DNA from: Acidobacteriota bacterium
GTDB lineage: Bacteria > Acidobacteriota > Blastocatellia > Pyrinomonadales > Pyrinomonadaceae
DNA: 9,520 nt
Direction: 5' to 3'
Assembly (NCBI GenBank): GCA_029777145.1
Contig: JAKOSS010000662.1
Coordinates: 1-9,520 of the forward strand
Made by a program: the position numbers and the translations under genes
Part shown: in pieces, positions 7,560 to 9,520 of the stretch
Position numbering within the stretch: the first letter of the stretch is position 1
Layout of the letters: the number at the start of each line of letters is the position of its first letter
Notes under the pieces: model-generated
Database searches by the model: none
Seen by the model: only the letters and a program-made list of their open reading frames with translations
Told to the model about the DNA's origin: nothing

Positions 7560-7626
7560 GAAACCGATTAGTTGATCGGGTCACTTTGCCTCTCGGGCGA
7601 GTCCTTCAAAGGACCCGCCCCTTTTT
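7560..7626 (+). ncRNA. Candidate small RNA between promoter-like site and orphan terminator
   Basis: A strong terminator hairpin lies 96 bases beyond the receptor's own terminator with no + strand ORF between, so something short may be transcribed here. With the predicted start at about 7560 the RNA would be about 67 bases, a 35-base single-stranded head followed by the terminator. No known RNA family was recognised. It would be antisense to the 3' end of the 47-residue - strand ORF. Confidence 0.3.
7595..7625 (+). terminator. Orphan intrinsic terminator
   Basis: GGGCGAGTCC (7595-7604) pairs with GGACCCGCCC (7611-7620), ten positions with one A-C mismatch, around the loop TTCAAA, followed by CTTTTT. 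It is a normal intrinsic terminator on the + strand without an obvious gene before it. It could also be a back-up terminator for the receptor transcript. Confidence 0.8.
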
Positions 7627-7749
7627 GTATCTGCGGTTCCAGTATCGCCACCGCCAAGAGAGGGTGACCGGGTTGAGGGTGCGATACAGCCCGAGCTTTA
7701 CTGCGGCCAATTTCAACGTGTAATAAATGATGAAACTTAGATAGCGCAT
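7606..7749 (-). CDS. Possible 47-residue basic, aromatic-rich small protein
   Basis: On the - strand an ATG at 7749 opens a 47-codon frame ending in TGA within the loop of the + strand terminator. The peptide begins MRYLSFIIYYTLKLAAVKLG, a plausible hydrophobic or amphipathic helix, and ends with a tail rich in Trp, Tyr, Arg and Lys (SWRWRYWNRRYKKG), which would suit membrane association. About two thirds of third codon positions are G or C, as expected of a real gene here. No convincing Shine-Dalgarno is near the ATG. A hairpin (CTGAGG 7761-7766 with CCTCAG 7772-7777) lies just upstream. No family recognised. Between this ORF and the next - strand gene (7750-7875) no well-supported feature is seen. 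Confidence 0.35.
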   Translation of the reverse strand: MRYLSFIIYYTLKLAAVKLGLYRTLNPVTLSWRWRYWNRRYKKGRVL

Positions 7750-7875
7750 TCAGCTAGGCCCTGAGGCGCGTCCTCAGCGCGAATTTCATCCGACGCGGGA
7801 GCGTTGTCATGAATCGTTTCAGGAAGGTTGATGCTTCGCAGATGATGCAGATCGCGAGACTCGGCGCGCCGCTCC

Positions 7876-8064
7876 TCACAGGAGTCTCCGGGCGACGACA
7901 AGTCCGAGCGCGGAGAGCATGATGATCGTCGCGGCGCTCAGTGCGACCAGCGAGACGGTCGGAGGTTTGTCGGGGAAGTATGTCGAAAAGAGCATTTGAA
8001 AGCTCATTCCGATCGCCGCGATCCCGAGAATCAAAACGGTAATAACGGTGAATTCTTTCCTCAT
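7876..8064 (-). CDS. Small two-helix membrane protein of unknown function
   Basis: A 62-residue protein (65 if the ATG at 8073 is used) with two hydrophobic segments: about residues 7-27 (TVITVLILGIAAIGMSFQML) and 37-59 (TVSLVALSAATIIMLSALGL and on), joined by a short FSTYFPDKPP linker. It starts MRKEF and ends ARRLL, with basic residues flanking both helices. No family or function recognised. I prefer the ATG at 8064: neither start has a Shine-Dalgarno, and the -10-like TTTAAT at 8077-8072 predicts transcription from about 8065, which would make the mRNA leaderless and would put the 8073 ATG inside the promoter. The gene stands alone, and no clear terminator was found after it. Confidence 0.65.
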   Translation of the reverse strand: MRKEFTVITVLILGIAAIGMSFQMLFSTYFPDKPPTVSLVALSAATIIMLSALGLVVARRLL

Positions 8065-8071
8065 GGTCCGC

Positions 8072-8114
8072 ATTAAAACAGCCGACTATTAAGGGAATGT
8101 TAGTTGACCCTTAC
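8072..8114 (-). promoter_or_regulatory. Three phased hexamers and -10 before the small membrane protein
   Basis: Read on the - strand: GTAAGG (8114-8109), CTAACA (8103-8098) and TTAATA (8092-8087) start exactly 11 bases apart. Nine bases later comes TTTAAT (8077-8072), a 5 of 6 match to TATAAT. This is the same geometry as before the receptor gene, with more degenerate hexamers. The predicted start, about 8065, falls at the preferred ATG. Confidence 0.45.
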
Positions 8115-8155
8115 GAAAATGCGAACAATTTGAACGCCGAAGAATTCTGGATTTC

Positions 8156-8198
8156 TTAAGCGAAGCGTCACACGGCGGTAACATCGGCAGGCTAAACT
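8156..8198 (+). promoter_or_regulatory. Three phased hexamers and -10-like TAAACT before an orphan terminator
   Basis: TTAAGC (8156), GTCACA (8167) and GTAACA (8178) start 11 bases apart. TAAACT (8193-8198), 4 of 6 against TATAAT, follows 9 bases after the last. Only the third hexamer is a close TAAC match, so this is the weakest of the four sites. It lies 42 bases from the - strand set at 8087-8114, so the two would form a divergent pair. Confidence 0.3.
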
Positions 8199-8204
8199 TG
8201 AACT

Positions 8205-8258
8205 GTTTCTATCGCTGTGGGGTTTGGGGCAAAGCTTCTGGGTTTGCCCCATTTTTTT
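8205..8258 (+). ncRNA. Candidate very short RNA ending at a strong terminator
   Basis: The terminator at 8225-8258 needs a + strand transcript, but no credible + strand gene precedes it: the genes on both sides run on the - strand. With the predicted start near 8205 the product would be about 54 bases and mostly hairpin. It may be an sRNA, the end of an unseen longer RNA, or a barrier against antisense transcription into the converging M1-like gene. Confidence 0.28.
8225..8258 (+). terminator. Strong intrinsic terminator, + strand
   Basis: A perfect 9-bp stem, TGGGGCAAA (8225-8233) with TTTGCCCCA (8243-8251), a 9-base loop, then seven T (8252-8258). On the opposite strand there is no T-run after the stem, so its direction is clear. 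It stops + strand transcription 57 bases before the 3' end of the convergent M1-like gene. Confidence 0.9.
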
Positions 8259-8277
8259 GTTTTGGGCGACTGGCGGC

Positions 8278-8307
8278 AAATCAAAAGGCGGGCATTGGCG
8301 CCCGCCT
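8278..8307 (-). terminator. Intrinsic terminator of the M1-like gene
   Basis: AGGCGGGC (8286-8293) and GCCCGCCT (8300-8307) form a perfect 8-bp stem around a 6-base loop. On the - strand it is followed by TTTGATTT. It begins 7 bases after the stop codon of the M1-like gene, as expected of that gene's terminator. Confidence 0.88.
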
Positions 8308-8314
8308 CGTTCGG

Positions 8315-9520
8315 TCATTTATTGATCGCCGTCGTGTCCGTTTTATCACGCGGATCGTACGGATTCGCCTGATACTTCTTGACGGCTTCCTGAGCGTTGT
8401 CGTAATTGTCGCCGAGCGCGGCAGCCTTGCCGTAGGCGTCCGTCGCCCGCGTGCGGTCGCCCTTGGCGTCGTAGGCGTTGCCCTTCTTGATCAGCGCCCA
8501 GACGTGAAGCCAGGCTGGACGCGCGTCTCCCGAAACACCCAGCGCCTCAACGGCCTTAAAGTTGTCGATCGCGAGGTCGTAGTTCCGTTGCTCGAGATAA
8601 AGAAGGCCGAGGTGGTAGTAGATCCACGCATTCGAACGATCAAGTTTGAGCGCCGCTTCGAACTGCTGCTGCGCCTCGACATAATTTCCTTCCTTGAACT
8701 GCTCGATGCCGCGCCGGGCGATCGACGAGATCCGCAGATCGTCGCTGATGCGGAGTATCTTGTAGTCGGGATCGACGACGACCTCGAGCGGTTTGCCTTC
8801 GGATTCGATGTTGAAATCGGCGCTCGCTTCATCGACCTTCACCGTCACCGTCTTGTGTCCGTCGCCGCCTTCGGAAACGAGCTGAATATCGAGCGGAAGA
8901 CGCAGATTGTCATAGTTCTGACGAACCGTCCCGCGGGTCACGAACTTGCCGGCACGCGTCCGGATGATCAGATAGTCGGTCTTGAACTCGGGAACGCCGG
9001 TGCTCTCGACCCATCGCGCGAAAAAGTAACGCATATTTTCGCCCGCGATCTCGCCCGAAAGTTTCTCAAAATCCTCGATCGACGCCGTTTTTCCTCGATA
9101 CCGGTCAAGATAGGTGCGAAGCAGCTGATTGAATTTCTGATCGCCGAGCGTGTCACGCAGGAGCTTGAAGACGAATGCGCCCTTCGCGTACATGATGTAC
9201 TGATAGGCGGTCGACTGGTCGTCGAGTGTCGATGGCGCCCGGAGCAATGAAGAGGTCTGTTCGAACGTCAGGGCCTTTTCAAGCAACTCGCGCCGGAGCG
9301 AATCGAGCGCCGGACCCTGAAGCTGGCTTTCGCGCAACGAAAAGGCGCTGTACTCCGCCAATCCCTGTGAGAGCCACGCGTCGTCGAACGACTTCAGCCC
9401 GGCGGTCAATCCCCACCATTGATACGCGGCCTCGCGCTGCATCCTCTCGGAAGTGACCTCCCGCGATTGATCGAAGAACCGCTGCGCAACGAAAAGCATT
9501 CCCTGCGACGAGTAGAAATC
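8315..9520 (-). CDS. M1-aminopeptidase-like protein with lost zinc site and C-terminal TPR repeats (N-terminus outside the window)
   Basis: The frame is open to the window edge, so the gene starts beyond 9520; 401 residues are visible (numbered from 9520). The N-terminal part aligns with the M1 (gluzincin) catalytic domain: REAAYQWWG (29-37) stands where HExxHQWWG is expected, and WLSQGLAEY (49-57) where WLNEGFA is expected. The zinc ligands are Arg29, Tyr33 and Gln52 instead of His, His and Glu, at the exact HExxH-x18-E spacing; only the catalytic Glu30 remains. MYAKGA (110-115) keeps the Tyr of the usual YxKGA motif, and FFARWVESTGVPEF (166-179) is the normal end of the domain. A beta-sandwich-like stretch follows (about 182-265), then about three TPR repeats (270-382), suggesting protein binding. 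Zinc hydrolysis is unlikely; a scaffold or chaperone-like role is inference. Location is unknown, as the signal region is not visible. Confidence 0.88.
   Translation of the reverse strand, partial: DFYSSQGMLFVAQRFFDQSREVTSERMQREAAYQWWGLTAGLKSFDDAWLSQGLAEYSAFSLRESQLQGPALDSLRRELLEKALTFEQTSSLLRAPSTLDDQSTAYQYIMYAKGAFVFKLLRDTLGDQKFNQLLRTYLDRYRGKTASIEDFEKLSGEIAGENMRYFFARWVESTGVPEFKTDYLIIRTRAGKFVTRGTVRQNYDNLRLPLDIQLVSEGGDGHKTVTVKVDEASADFNIESEGKPLEVVVDPDYKILRISDDLRISSIARRGIEQFKEGNYVEAQQQFEAALKLDRSNAWIYYHLGLLYLEQRNYDLAIDNFKAVEALGVSGDARPAWLHVWALIKKGNAYDAKGDRTRATDAYGKAAALGDNYDNAQEAVKKYQANPYDPRDKTDTTAINK

Noticed and set aside
7761..7777. CTGAGG/CCTCAG hairpin as a terminator
   Set aside because: Only 6 bp and no T-run on either strand.
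7809..7922. 37-codon + strand ORF with a GGGAG Shine-Dalgarno
   Set aside because: It ends in arginine-rich sequence antisense to the 3' end of the small membrane protein gene and lacks any recognisable pattern; the second half looks like an antisense shadow.
7499..8314. tRNA or other housekeeping RNA in the gene-poor stretch
   Set aside because: No cloverleaf or TTCGAATC-type loop, and no recognisable 6S, tmRNA or RNase P features could be found by eye.
8198..9250. 350-residue + strand open frame
   Set aside because: It lies opposite the M1/TPR gene, which has clear domain motifs; the composition is that of a complement-strand shadow.

Overview
The window looks like a chromosomal piece of a moderately GC-rich Gram-negative bacterium, most likely an Acidobacteriota member of the Blastocatellia/Pyrinomonas type. 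This is inference. It rests mainly on a very long Oar-like outer-membrane receptor (signal peptide, carboxypeptidase-regulatory-like domain, plug, barrel ending in Phe), a hallmark of that phylum, and on the general codon style. No rRNA or tRNA gene, mobile element or CRISPR array is visible.

Bases 1-3723 form a molybdenum-hydroxylase block on the + strand: the C-terminal two thirds of a xanthine dehydrogenase/aldehyde oxidase family Mo-subunit, a 248-base gap holding two copies of a palindromic repeat, then a tight run of xdhC, an unrecognised small exported protein and a mocA-like nucleotidyltransferase (1-base and 0-base junctions). MocA would make the cytosine-dinucleotide form of the cofactor. 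XdhC would hold it, have it sulfurated and hand it to the Mo-subunit.

Bases 3720-7498 hold a 1178-residue TonB-dependent receptor with an elaborate leader. The leader has an array of TTAACC-type hexamers at exact 11-base spacing (the geometry of PhoB/PhoP-family operators), a putative -10, and an 11-codon upstream ORF whose stop codon overlaps the receptor's Shine-Dalgarno. A 13-bp intrinsic terminator follows the receptor.

Bases 7499-8314 contain no large gene. They hold two orphan + strand intrinsic terminators (candidate small RNAs), a possible 47-residue ORF and a two-helix small membrane protein, both on the - strand. Three sites there repeat the receptor promoter's layout: hexamers 11 bases apart, then 9 bases, then a -10-like hexamer. 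Together they suggest a local regulon of one OmpR/PhoB-family regulator. This is the main hypothesis of the annotation.

Bases 8315-9520 (- strand) encode the C-terminal part of an M1-aminopeptidase-like protein with TPR repeats. All three zinc ligands are replaced at exactly the expected spacing, so it is probably a pseudoenzyme. It has its own intrinsic terminator.
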